Source of the DNA: Arabidopsis thaliana
Taxonomy: Eukaryota > Streptophyta > Magnoliopsida > Brassicales > Brassicaceae
Direction of reading: 5' to 3'
DNA: 64,000 nt
Assembly (NCBI RefSeq): GCF_000001735.4
Contig: NC_003076.8
Coordinates: forward strand, 18,603,835-18,667,834
Shown here: piece after piece, positions 52,800 to 63,541 of the stretch
Layout of the letters: every line of letters begins with the position of its first letter
Position numbering within the stretch: the stretch's first letter is position 1
Notes under the pieces: generated by a model
Seen by the model: the letters and a program-made list of their open reading frames with translations, nothing else
Databases searched by the model: none
What the model was told of the DNA's origin: nothing
Program-made: the position numbers and the translations under genes

Positions 52800-53400
52800 G
52801 AATTTAAGTAAATGACAAACGAAAAAGTGTTATTGGCAGTAAATGTAATAGAAGAAGAGAAGAAGACATTTATATATCATATATGCAAAACATGTGTATA
52901 AATATATACTTACGTATATTTTGATGGTATTAAGAAATATACAGAATGATGGATTTTTGAATACATATATATATATATATATATATACATACCTTCTGAA
53001 GATGGAGAAGAAATGTTGCAATTAAAGCTTTGCATGGATGATGGAAGATGGATATCATCGTGTTGCCTTGATGATTATGATGATTATGATCCTTATTATA
53101 ATTCTTGTTATAGCTAGATGACATTATGATGATGCAGGAGATAGATAGATCAATATATTACCATTTTCATCAAATTTCTACGTCCATCAATAAATCAATA
53201 TATTACCATGCAATTTTCATCTACGTACAGTTTATTACGCGTCTCTCTCACTGCAATTAATATCGATGGTAGAATCACTAAGGAAAAAATAAAATAAAAA
53301 AATAATATAAAGCAAGGCATATAAAACACACAGACCTATGATTTGCATACATTGTATAAATATGCACGCATCACGAATACACGGTCATAAAAATATATAT
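52800..53400 (-). repeat. Inverted duplicate arm of the WOX-like 5' region
   Basis: Read on the minus strand this matches 56500-57060 in order. The upstream segment shares GTGTGTTTTATATGCCTTGC, then come the ATG exon, the exon 1 donor, and an intron segment with AAATGTCTTCTTCTCTTCTT followed by TTACATTTACT. The arms are about 3.1 kb apart and face each other. Small insertions and deletions occur throughout. Confidence 0.85.
52993..53124 (-). pseudogene. Relic of a WOX homeobox first exon
   Basis: 132 bp starting with ATG and reading MSSSYNKNYNKDHNHHNHQG, against MSSSSNKNSNKDHDDHHNDQ in the WOX-like gene at 56750. It ends CAGAAG|GTATGT, a donor at the homologous position. Compared with the 139-nt exon of WOX8 and of the 56750 gene it is 7 nt shorter, and the frame after GNT departs from both. 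No homeodomain exon follows within reach. It is the coding part of the inverted arm at 52800-53400. Confidence 0.85.
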
Positions 53401-53513
53401 GAAAAAAACTTGGAGAAGAAAAAATTCAACTAATTTGAACTTCTTTTACTCGTAAGTAGGTAAAACGCATTAATTTATATATATATATATATATATACAT
53501 ATATGTTTACTAT

Positions 53514-53896
53514 CAGGGCGGATCGAGAACCTAATTTAGCTTAGGGCACAATAAGTTTTACATCATTATATTATTATTTTTTTTAAAACATTTCTTACTT
53601 TCTTCACTATTTTGAAACATTTTCACTACTATCACATTTGTCATTTTGAACAATTATGTTTTAGCAAAATAAACTGAACAATTGTTTAAATTTGTTTAGC
53701 TCAACGATACCTCATATCTCATAACCAACGTTTACACTTGTTACACATTGTACTTCTAATTGGCTAATAAGGCATTTTTAATGGTTTTTTATTTTGTATT
53801 ATAAATGTGGAGTATTTTAGTGTCTATAACATAATTACTTGGAAAAAAGAGCATAGGGCACGTGCCCACCTTACTTATGCCGTGGATCCGCCACTG
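53514..53896. mobile_element. hAT-type MITE, 383 bp, with 8-bp target duplication
   Basis: The left end is CAGGGCGGATCGAGAACC. The right end read in reverse is CAGTGGCGGATCCACGGC. Both run on to a GGGCAC stretch. Flanks are TTTACTAT at 53506-53513 and TTTACTAT at 53897-53904, a perfect 8-bp duplication as made by hAT transposases. No coding capacity. The intact target duplication suggests a fairly young insertion. Confidence 0.88.
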
Positions 53897-53904
53897 TTTA
53901 CTAT

Positions 53905-54380
53905 GTTAAAATTGTTCTTTCACAAAAGTCTTTGAGATCTGTATTATCTTTCTTTTTTTGTTTCTTTTTGATTAAAACCACAACTTTTTCCGATTAGGAA
54001 ACTCCCATATTTGTAGTAAATAGTAGTTCTTTATTTTTCATCCATTAGAGTAACTACCAACTCATTTTTTTTTTGTCTTTTACTAAAAACACTATATGCA
54101 TTATGATATATATTCTGTATTCATAATAAAAATACAGATATTCACGTCTTATACATTAATTTGAAGACAAGCAAATGCTTGATCATCTGTTGCCTTTAAG
54201 TTGAAATTTCATAAATTAAGTTTATTAATTCATAAATTAGTTTATTAATTACCTTACAAAAAACCCATGACCCATACAAAAGAAATCATTTCAACATATT
54301 TCCGCGTTTTATAGATTGTATTTCTTTAAGCCTAACGGTGGAAACCACAAAATCTCTAAACGTCACTGAGCAGTTCTCGG
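53905..54380. repeat. Diverged direct repeat, copy 1
   Basis: Ordered matches to 55000-55435: AAAGTCTT..AGAT, TTGATTAAAA.CACAACTTTTT, CGATT.GGAAACTC, TTTTTCA.ATCCATT, TAGTTGAAATTTC-like, ATTTCAACATATTTC, ATAGAT..TATTT and CAC.TCACTG.GCA. Estimated identity is moderate with several gaps. Confidence 0.7.
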
Positions 54381-54489
54381 TAAATTTTTTTTTTTTTTTT
54401 TTTTTGGAAAACAGTTCTAGGTATTTCTTTAAGCATAAATGTTACTTTATTTCTGTCTATTTAAATTATATTGTTTTGTAAAGTTTTAG

Positions 54490-54559
54490 GTTATGAGGAA
54501 GTTGCTAAAATCGACCCTGAAGAAACCAAGTTGCTTATAATGCTCATAGAGTTCATCAA
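54490..54559 (+). other. Possible orphan exon
   Basis: A 70-nt open stretch is bounded by a pyrimidine-rich acceptor TTTTAG and a donor GTAAGTG. It can be read YEEVAKIDPEETKLLIMLIE, then FIK, a composition unlike the surrounding AT-rich DNA. I do not recognise the family, and no partner exons were found. It may be a relic of a duplicated gene or chance. Confidence 0.35.
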
Positions 54560-54999
54560 GTAAGTGAAGAGCAAATTTCTATGCACATGTAGTCCATAAC
54601 ATATTAACATGTAATTTAAATGTCATAATCTTCTTATAATATACCTTACAAGGACCATATATTATATATGTATATATATATATATAGATCCCACGGACCT
54701 ACGTTAAAAAAAGTCATACTGTTATTCTGTTAACTACTTTTAGAAATTTCCTTTCTTATAGCTGATGTCATGGTAAATTTGCATTCTCCATGAAACATTT
54801 TACAATTTATCAATATTTTTAGTTTTGTTCTACTGAGATTTTTTATTCTAAGTTATTTTATCGTATATATATTATTGATACATGAAATAATGTATATGAA
54901 CAAAAAAAAAGTATTGACTGATTGGATACTTGTTAATGTCTCTCCTCTATTTATAGATCGATTATATATAGTTCAAGTAGGTGCGTTAAGTTTTGTGTT

Positions 55000-55435
55000 T
55001 ACTACGTTGATGATATTCTTTTAAAAAAGTCTTCAAGATATTTCCCTCTATGTGTTCACTTGATTAAAAGCACAACTTTTTTCGATTGGGAAACTCTTGC
55101 ACACAGTTCTTACTCCTAAATTTGTATGTAATTATTTTTCACATCCATTGTATCAACCACCGACTCAAATTTACATACCACTTTATTCAAAATTGCACTA
55201 GGATGTGAATGTGACTCATATACATATGTGTCTTTTAAATTTTATAAACACATAGATATCCACGTTTATACATTTGAACATACACAATTCGTAATCTTTT
55301 AGTTGAAATTTCTTTTAGAAAAAGAATTATTTCCATACAAAGGAAATATTTCAACATATTTCACTGTGTTATAGATAATATTTATTTTAGCCTAATGAAC
55401 ACAACACAATCTCCACACATCACTGGGCAATATTC
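55000..55435. repeat. Diverged direct repeat, copy 2
   Basis: Partner of 53905-54380, same orientation, starting about 1.1 kb further on. The DNA between and after the copies (54380-55000 and 55435-56500) holds no supported gene apart from the possible exon at 54490; an open frame at 56145-56417 is low-complexity. Confidence 0.7.
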
Positions 55436-56499
55436 CGTAATATAGTTTAATAGTTTATCAGTTATATATACAACTAAAATATCTATTAGTTTGCTTAAAA
55501 GAAAATAATATATATATTAAGAAACTTAATCGAAAACGATATCTGAATTCCTTTTTTTTTACTATAGTAATTTGAATCTAAATTATGTATAAGTTAAGAC
55601 AATATGTTTATTTTCAACATTATGCGTGAAGATGGTACTTAGACAAACTGGTGAAGATAAATGCATGTTCTAGCCTCTAGGTGGGATATCAAGTGGACTC
55701 CTATAAATAGAAGGTTGTACAGTTTATATATGTGAAAATTTAGGATATGGACAAATTAAAATAACGTGAAAACTCCACTTAGGATATATGTTTTGAGTTA
55801 TCTTGGAACATAATTATTGCAAACAATTCCAAGAAGAGTTTGGCGAACCATTTAGAAAATATGTTTCATACTCGAAATTTTTATGTAAAAATGTTCTATA
55901 TATAGTTTTTTTATTTTTTTTGCTTAATTGTACATAATTAATATAATGCAGCGCATCTCTAATTAAAACGAACGTGTCGTTTATCACGTTCGAGCTAATT
56001 CGTAATTTGGAATTTGGTTTTATGGGCTTAATGTTTATTTAGGCTTAGAATGCTTGTGTTTGTATGCTTCTTCGAGCAAAGGTTTTCGTTCTCTTTGACT
56101 TATTTAAGAAGACGTGAATTCATTATTGTGACTGTTTTTGATTATTGATTAAAGATATTCAAAAATATATTGTGACAGGTTTTGAGAAGAGGACTTTCAA
56201 TCTTAAGCAATTTTCGTGTGCAAAGTTAAAAAGTTATGAGAGAAGGATCCATCAATCACACGTATCATTATGTATTACACAATTTAATCCACTAGACCAT
56301 ATTTTTTCTTTTTCTTTTCTCTTTTTTTTTTTCCCACCCGAATATGTGTATTGTTGTACCTTTAGCAATCTCATTGCGTCGTGTATATTTTCCTTTTTTT
56401 CTGTTGAACTCAACTAACTATATATGTATATCATCTAATCAAAGAATGTGGACGAGTAAAAAGTTGAATTTCATCTTCGTCAAGTTTCTTTCATAAATA

Positions 56500-57060
56500 T
56501 CTTTATGTGTGTATGCGTAATGCGTGTATATTTATACTATCTTTGTGTGTTTTATATGCCTTGCTTTATATTTCATTTAAATTTCTTTAATTATTTTTAC
56601 CGTCAATATTAGTTGTAGTACGAAACGCGTAATTAAAGGTAGATGAAAATTGCTATATATTGATTTGTAAAATGGAGATACTTTGTTATCTATCTCTTGC
56701 CTTAGCCTAAGCACTTCTATCTATCTCCTTCTTCTTTATCATCATCCAAATGTCATCTAGCTCAAACAAGAATTCTAATAAGGATCATGATGATCATCAT
56801 AATGATCAAGGCCAACACAATACCATCCATACTCCGTCTTTCATGCACACCTTTGAAATAAGTAACATTTCTTCTCCATCTTCTCCAGGTATATATATGT
56901 ATTCACAAATCCAACAACACTATGAATATTTTTCTTAGTTACATCAAATATGTGTACGTATATATTTATATACATGTGTTTGATTTGACTATGACTTCTA
57001 AATGTCTTCTTCTCTTCTTTGTTACATTTACTAATTAATAACACATTCTTTTTTTGCTAC
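56500..57060 (+). repeat. Inverted duplicate arm containing the WOX-like first exon
   Basis: Plus-strand partner of the minus-strand arm at 52800-53400. It covers the promoter-proximal region, exon 1 (56750-56888) and most of intron 1 of the WOX-like gene. Confidence 0.85.
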
Positions 57061-57429
57061 GTAATTACATTCTCTTAAATAGTAAACGATATCTAACAAT
57101 TCACCCTTTTATGAATTAGTCGTATCGGATCCTAAACCAGAATGGAAACCAAATCAACATCAAGCTCAAATACTCGAAGAACTTTTCATCGGCGGTACGG
57201 TTAACCCGTCTCTAACCAGTATCAAACAAATCACGATCAAACTTCAAAGTTATGGTGAAGAAGTCGACGACGCAGACGTCTACAAGTGGTTTCACAACCG
57301 AAAATATAGTCGCAAACCGAAGTTAGTATCATATTTTATGTTCTTGTAAATAATTGTGGGTATTATTACCGGTATCTATTATTTACTTTAATGTTTTGGT
57401 TTTGCAGATCCTGATCTAGAAATGTTGAA
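56750..57429 (+). CDS. Truncated WOX-family homeobox protein (probably AT5G46010)
   Basis: Exon 1 56750-56888 (139 nt, the same length and phase as WOX8 exon 1), exon 2 57120-57325, and a last exon at 57418-57429 coding Ile-Leu-Ile and TAG, giving about 118 aa. A Ser/Asn/Asp/His-rich N-terminus is followed by a homeodomain starting PKPEWKPNQHQAQILEELF. The recognition helix is DVYKWFHNRKYSRKPK: W48, F49, N51 and R53 are kept, but Gln50, the base-reading position, is His. Everything after the homeodomain that WOX8 has (about 200 residues) is missing. If intron 2 is retained the protein ends KLVSYFMFL. It could be a small DNA-binding competitor of WOX8/9 or a gene in decay; I cannot decide. Confidence 0.75.
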
Positions 57430-58019
57430 GATATACAGTGGGTTAAAACCAAAATATATAAAGAGGAGTTTGTTATAAACGCTTTATATTTCTATTTATT
57501 AAGAATTATGATAGAGAAAATTACTGTGATAAGTTGTCATACTTCTATAAATGTATTTTCTGAAAAATATTAATTATAATTATTCAAAATATAGCATCCA
57601 TACTTAAACTAATCATCTAATTTTTTTGAGCTTTTATCAATATATAGGTTTCATATTTCCCATAAAAATATAATTTAAGTCACTATTCATATTATGTAGA
57701 ACAAATACAATTGAATTATACAAACATACAAATAGTCATATGATCTCTTGGACTATTTGTCTATGTTTGACCAAAAAAAACTTTATTTCATATGTCAAAA
57801 TCATGTAGAAACCACGTGGACGCTTCTCGTTACTTTTTCTTTTTATAAAGTTGTTGAAAACGCAACTTCCACGAAATTGAGTGACAAGAACACGAACAGA
57901 GCTTACAATAAAAATTGAAAATGAGTCATGAGTGCGTAACAAGTTTGTAGTCTTGAGCGGTTTTCTCCATTTCTATTTTGTTCACACGGCTAAATTCATC
58001 TTCTGCCTCACTTCTTAAT
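57430..58019. other. Intergenic DNA, no gene seen
   Basis: 3' flank of the WOX-like gene and AT-rich sequence. The minus-strand open frame at 57736-57942 has no recognisable motif. Confidence 0.5.
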
Positions 58020-58360
58020 TTTATGAGATCTTGAAGAAGAAGAAGAAATGATGTTGATATCGGATGTGGCTTCATTAGTTGGAGGTGTCTCGAGGAGCTC
58101 CAATTTCTGAGATTTTCAAATTGGTTAATCGAAGAAGCCAAGAAAGTGAAAAGGATTGCAAACCCTTATCTCAAGATCTGGCGTCCACAATGGAGAGATT
58201 GGTTCCGATTTTCAAAGAAATTGACTCAGTGCAAGAAAGATCCAACGGTGAACTAAATGTTGTGATCAAAACGTTAGAAAGCTGAGAAGATGGTACACAA
58301 ATGTTCAAGAGTTCCGAAGAGACCATCATAATGAATGTAAGAGAGTCTTGCATGTTGTTC
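58020..58360 (+). pseudogene. RPW8-type N-terminal domain relic of a helper-NLR-like gene
   Basis: The frame from 58079 reads [20 protein letters not shown], then [20 protein letters not shown]. This resembles the RPW8-like coiled-coil domain of NRG1/ADR1-type resistance proteins (F.KPLSKDL.STME.L.PL...IDS pattern). The frame closes at a TGA near 58285, and no NB-ARC (P-loop) or LRR sequence follows. The N-terminal start region (ASLVGG near 58070) is in another frame. Established knowledge: such genes give short isolated RPW8 fragments in Brassicaceae. Interpretation as a relic is fairly secure; a functional short protein is unlikely. Confidence 0.6.
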
Positions 58361-58449
58361 TATTTATATTTAGCATAACACTTTGACATAAACCTAGACG
58401 AATAAGAATATCTATCGATTAACGCTCTCATGCCTACTCTTGTATCCAG

Positions 58450-58619
58450 AGATACTTAAGCGTCTAACAACTCTTGAGGAGGATTCATGCAGTGACACAG
58501 ACGAATCTGCCAGCTGGTTTTGCTTAATATGCAAATATCTTGGTGGCCAAGGCTTGGAAAGTTTAACCAGTCATCTCTCTAGTCAAAAACATTCACTTGA
58601 GGCACCAACATCTGTATAA
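58450..58619 (+). other. Possible exon with a C2H2 zinc finger
   Basis: An acceptor TTGTATCCAG precedes an open stretch that ends in TAA at 58617-58619. It reads ILKRLTTLEEDSCSDTDESA, then WFCLICKYLGGQGLESLTSH and LSSQKHSLEAPTSV. Cys-x2-Cys-x12-His-x5-His fits a C2H2 finger of the U1/matrin type (SLxSHLxSxKH). No upstream exon is identified with certainty. It could be the last exon of an unannotated gene or a relic; the clean frame argues for coding origin. Confidence 0.45.
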
Positions 58620-59240
58620 GGCAAATGAGATTTATATTTGTAGAAGAAACATCAAGGATCACAAGCATGGATCTTTGCTTTCTACAACAACAAATGAAAA
58701 ATCATTATGATTGTTGTTTCCTAGAATTTACATCGAAAATTTGAAAAACTTACGACCGTGATGGATTGTAGACAAACAAGACCTAACTAGCTGCTACGTA
58801 TAGGATTTTTATTTTGGGATTGCCAATGTTTTCAAGTCTTAAAACAACATAGTTTATGTAAACTTCAAAACGTTTTCTTTTTTTGCCAGTTTCTAAGGAC
58901 TTCTACAGATCAATGTTACGATCAGGATAAATTCTTAGTAGTGTTACCAGTGACTAGTGTAGGTATGATTTGAATTTGTTGCAGGTAACACTAAGTTACC
59001 GATTTCTAATTCAGGTAAGAACACAAATGTCATCATTATCAGTACTGAGGAAGCTTCCACGCATAAATCTTAAACGAGTTTATATTTTGAACTACATCCA
59101 ATCCTTTTAAACCGAACTTAAAATCGAGAGATAACAGAGTAAATAGCAGAGGTTTTATCTTTTATCAATCGAAAAAGAACAAAGTAAAAACAACACATCT
59201 TAATCGCATAGTAGGCAGGTCTTTTGAGTGTGATCACTTC
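58620..59240. other. Intergenic DNA, no gene seen
   Basis: AT-rich, including the 3' UTR of the PDAP1-like gene on the right. No open frame of note. Confidence 0.55.
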
Positions 59241-60795
59241 TCATTTGCGCCCTTCGACTTTCTTAGCGTCTCTTGCTGCAACAAACCAAAACATTACACG
59301 ATCAGAAACATGAGTAAGAAGTTTCTATTCGAAATCAAAACATCACAAAAGGTAAGCAAACGCTTCAGAGGTTATTACCGGCTTTTTCCTCTTCTCGCTT
59401 CTTGGCAGCTTCTTCTCTCTGTTGGCGAATCAGAGCCAAACGATCTGTACACACACAAAGAGGACAAGATAATCGATAAGCAAATTTGGAAACGTAGAAA
59501 GAAACAACTGAGAACAAAAGATATATTCTTGTTTACCCAAGTCCTTCCTTGCTTGTTCGGTTTTGCCTTGCTCTTGCAACCTCATGTATCGCTCATGAGC
59601 TCGCTGCTTCTCTAGCTCCTCTCTACAAGATTAATTTTAAGACGCTAATAATATTTAGAGGATTCCTGAACAAGAACTGTTGAAGAATATAGAGCTTAAG
59701 AGTGTTTTAGTAGTAGTAACAGACCTTTCACGCCTTGAGAGTTCAGTGGTTTTACTAGCCTAACAAAAGGGAAGAACAGAAAGAAAATCCCAAGTTATAA
59801 ATACAGACAAACATATATAACAGATTTACAGAAACTGACTACTGATTAGATGACTTACATCGAGGTCTTTTGCTTTCAAGGTCTTTTGTCTTACTCTGTT
59901 AGGGTTATCAACTTCGATAACAGCTTCAGCTCCTTTCTTCTTCACCTGATATTATAAACCAAGTAAAGATGAATTGTCCAACAATGATAATAGATGAGGC
60001 CGCATACAATGCAGAAGTTTTCACTCACATCAGCTTCATCTTCGGATTCTTCTTCAGATTCCTCCTCTGACTCTTCTTCAACATCTTCTTCGTACTCAGC
60101 TTCTTTCTGATAATGTCATTAAAAGAACAATGATTCACCCCCACACACACACACATCAACAAAAATGTGAAAGCAAAACTACAAAAATACCTGTTTGAAT
60201 GATCGAGGACGTGCAGCAGATGTGCCAGCAACTACAAAACACACACAGGCAATAAGTTTAAAACATTCATCCACATAAATCTCAATTTTACAGCTTCAGA
60301 GAACCCAAAACTGGACCAGATTACACGAAACTGAATGCTTGTAATGCAAATCCTATGATCATAGACCATAAAATAATCCTAGACACGAAACACAAATAAC
60401 TCATTGAATACTCAAAAACACAAATAAGCAAACGAAGATATACCAAAAACCTAAACTTATTGAATACTCAATGGTCATATAACTCATATCAATCAACTAA
60501 ACAACAAATATCTGGACTTGCACAGCAGAATAATAAAAAAATCGTAATTTTTTACCAATCGTTACTTATATATCAACTATTTTATTCCATTTAGATTAAA
60601 CAAGCTCACAATTCCAAAACTGCTACAACCAAGAATAACCAATTAGGGCAATCACGAAAATTCCAAAAAAATCAAGATTGATTTCAAATCGAACTCAAAA
60701 ATCAGAGCAACGAATCAAAATTACTTACGAATATCAGCAGCACTAGAGAATCGGCGTTGGCCGGTAGGTTTACCCTTGAACTTGCCTCTTCCCAT
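59241..60795 (-). CDS. PDAP1-like 28 kDa heat- and acid-stable phosphoprotein (probably AT5G46020)
   Basis: Eight exons, 60729-60795, 60191-60231, 60029-60106, 59859-59945, 59725-59759, 59537-59622, 59379-59444, 59241-59275, give 164 aa. The N-terminus MGRGKFKGKPTGQRRFSS is basic. An acidic Ser/Glu tract (EEESEEESEEESEDEAD) with many casein-kinase-2 sites follows. The conserved PDAP1/HASPP28 core comes next: NPNRVRQKTLKAKDLD, ELSRREREELEKQRAHERYM and GKTEQARKDLDRLALIRQQR. It ends in a charged helix and KKVEGRK. The protein is expected to be mostly disordered or helical. Animal PDAP1 binds PDGF and affects translation, but the plant role is not defined. All eight exons join in frame. Confidence 0.93.
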
Positions 60796-61420
60796 TGTTT
60801 CAAACAAAAAAAAAACCAAACTTTTTCCGAAAGAGAGAGAACAAATCAAAAACGAAAAACGAAACCAGAGAATTTGATACTTGAACCCAGATAACGAATC
60901 GATTCGAAAACGAATAAAAAGATGAGCTTTTTGTGAAATTAGTGGAGGATCTTGTCCTCTCTTCCGGTTACGAGTGAAAGAGACGAAAACCCTAAAGCCA
61001 CCTGTGGATTTGGGGATTCTTTCTTTGAGTGTGGATTTTTATTTTTATTCCTCTGTTTCGCGGTGTACTATAAAATCATCTCAACTTATAGATCAAACGG
61101 TTACTAACTCGTTTTGCTGTAAATGGTCAAATACGACGACGTGTTTCGATAAGCGTACTCTTTATCGTAAAAGAACAAAAAAACGGCGTCGTCGCGGTCC
61201 AAGTTTATAGGCCAAAGCTGTTTTGGGTTTCCACAATAACTTGGTAAAGGTTTAGGGTAAGTTAAGTTATATTGATGGTATTGTATAGAGAGATTCAAGA
61301 AAATCATTTTTAACAAATCAAGGCAATTGATGAGTTTCATTTTAAAGTTGTCAAACATAAATGATATTATATTGATCATCACAAACAAAGTTGTAACCGA
61401 AAAAGAAGAGGATGAAATCA
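60796..61420. other. PDAP1-like gene promoter and flanking DNA
   Basis: It contains the 5' leader of the minus-strand PDAP1-like gene and, further right, the 3' flank of the Rab relic. The open frame at 60974-61210 (+) is unrecognised. A GACGACGTG and GGCGTCGTCGCGG stretch lies at 61130-61200. Confidence 0.5.
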
Positions 61421-62341
61421 TCATGGACTCGTGACATCATTGTAGATCTGAGTCAAAACATTTGTGAAACATTCTTCGACGTTGGTGGCATCAAGAGCTG
61501 ATGTTTCAATGAATAAAAGTTTTTCTTTCTCTGCGAAAGACTTTGCTTCCTCCATTGATACTTCTCGACGATGGTCAAGATCAGATTTGTTACCAACGAG
61601 CATGATCATGAGCTTGTCGGTATCAAAGAATCCACGAAGTTCCTTAAGCCACTGCTCAACATTCTTGAACGTTGTGTGACTCGTAATATCGTATACAATT
61701 AGAGCTCCCATGGCTCGATGGTAGCGAGCATGTCTTACATGTCTATAGCTATACGAATACATGGAAACAAAAAAAAGCATGTAAAAAAAACTTAACTGGA
61801 GTACCTAATCCGGTTTTTGGTTTTTTGAATTTTAGATAATATAAACCAAAGGATTACCTTTGATTTGGTTTAAATGCAGTTTCAGTTTTAGTACAATTGT
61901 GGTTAAATCTATATATAAACTTTGAATGTGATATTATAGAAATGAGGTTTTTCGGTTTATCTTTTAATCTAATTTAATTTCAGTAGATTTCTTATTTTTT
62001 TAAAAAAGAAAAAAAAATTGGTTTGCTTATTTCATTTGGTTTTCCCTAGCTTTTATTCAATAGAGATTGGTTAAACTAGAATAAATCTCTTAGAAAGATA
62101 GAGAAAGGGTTTATAGATCGAACCGTTCTCGACAATCGATGTCTCATAGTTGAGCCGCGATAATTTTCTCATTGTTGTGAATGGTTCGGGTCTCAAATTT
62201 ACTACCGACAGTTGATTTTAACTCATTGAACTTATTTTTTGTGAATCGAGTCATAATGTTTGATTTACCCACACCAGAATCTCCTAACATCATTACTTTG
62301 AATAGATAATTGTAGTTGTTGCCGGGGATGTTCACTGCCAT
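61421..62341 (-). pseudogene. Degenerate Rab GTPase (RABA-like; probably AT5G46025)
   Basis: The first exon (62341 downward) reads [20 protein letters not shown] with P-loop GDSGVGKS (20-27) and a switch I Thr in [11 protein letters not shown]. It meets TGA at 62144-62146 exactly where WDTAGQER is expected. The DNA then reads DIDCRERF in frame, so both the Trp and the switch II DTAGQ motif are lost. The second exon (about 61748 to 61421) keeps [20 protein letters not shown]4 NKSD and G5 ETSAL, but it ends IYNDVTSP without the hypervariable tail or the CC prenylation site. The frame is otherwise open. A GTPase without switch II and lipid anchor would not work as a normal Rab. A spliced model that skips the stop may exist in annotation. 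Confidence 0.75.
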
Positions 62342-63541
62342 GATTCACAAACCTCGAATCCGAAAAGACAGAAAAATAAAATTTAACTATTTGATTAAAA
62401 GACTAAAAAAATATTTGTTAGTATTTAGGTGTGATTTAGAATGATATATATATATATATATATAGCACAATAAATAAAATTTAACAATCCTTTCATATCC
62501 ATGCAAGTACATAGAAAAATATTAAATTGAGGATCTATATAAATTTCTAACAATTTTGTCTGTTAGATGATTTTCTAGGAACATTACAAGTATTTCTTTC
62601 ACTTAACATTATCTTTGGACATGTGTAGGTTAGATGTTAATGTTTTAAATTTATTACTATACAATAACGCTTCTTTTCATGACTTTAATGATATTATAGA
62701 AAGTAAATAAATGAAAGATTCTAAACTATTGATAAAAGTTTGTTATAATTTTGTTGGTTAATTTTTCACAATCTTGTATAGGTTTCCAAAAAATCTTTCT
62801 ATTTTGATGACATTTTTCATGACTTTATTTTGTGATTTTTTTTTTAGAAAGTCATAAACTAATAACACAATAATTTAATTCATTAACAATCATAGATTTT
62901 TTGTTTTAATTGAATAACACAAAAAAAAAATAACTTGATAAAGTATGAATCCAATAACTCTATATTTATTGAAGATTTTAAATTATTTTTACAAATCTTA
63001 AACTAATAACATCAAATTTTAACAAACCTTTTAAAAATCTTGAACATTATAAGTCATCACGGAACTTCCAATTTAACATTATCTCTTTTTTAGATATGTG
63101 TATGTTTTTCATTTAATTTTATCCCATACATTGAATATATATTTGGAATCATTGTTTTCTTCACAATCGTTCGGATGGTTTTACTCCAAAACGCGTGATT
63201 ATCTATCAACAAAATTAGGATATTTTCTTGAGTCTTGGTTTTCTTTAGATATAGAGATTTGTATAGTTGTGAGGTTTCAATTCCTTGGATCAGGTTGCAA
63301 TTTTTGAGATTCTTTAAAGTTAAACCACCATCAATTCTCTAACACATTATTAAAATTTTAAAAACACTACTATACAATTTTCACATACTTAAGTCTTTAA
63401 TTTTAAAATAAATGAAATTATTCAATTGTCACATAGCGAGAAAACCCTAGAACAATCAATACTTTCACATACTCTTTTTTTTTCCTCAACTTTTTTTTTT
63501 GTCGGGTTTTTCCTCAACTTTGACATACTCAAAATAAACAA
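62342..63541. other. AT-rich intergenic DNA
   Basis: 1.2 kb with no supported gene. It includes the (TA)n tract at 62446-62463 and the 5' region of the Rab relic. The open frame at 63098-63307 has no recognisable domain. Confidence 0.5.
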
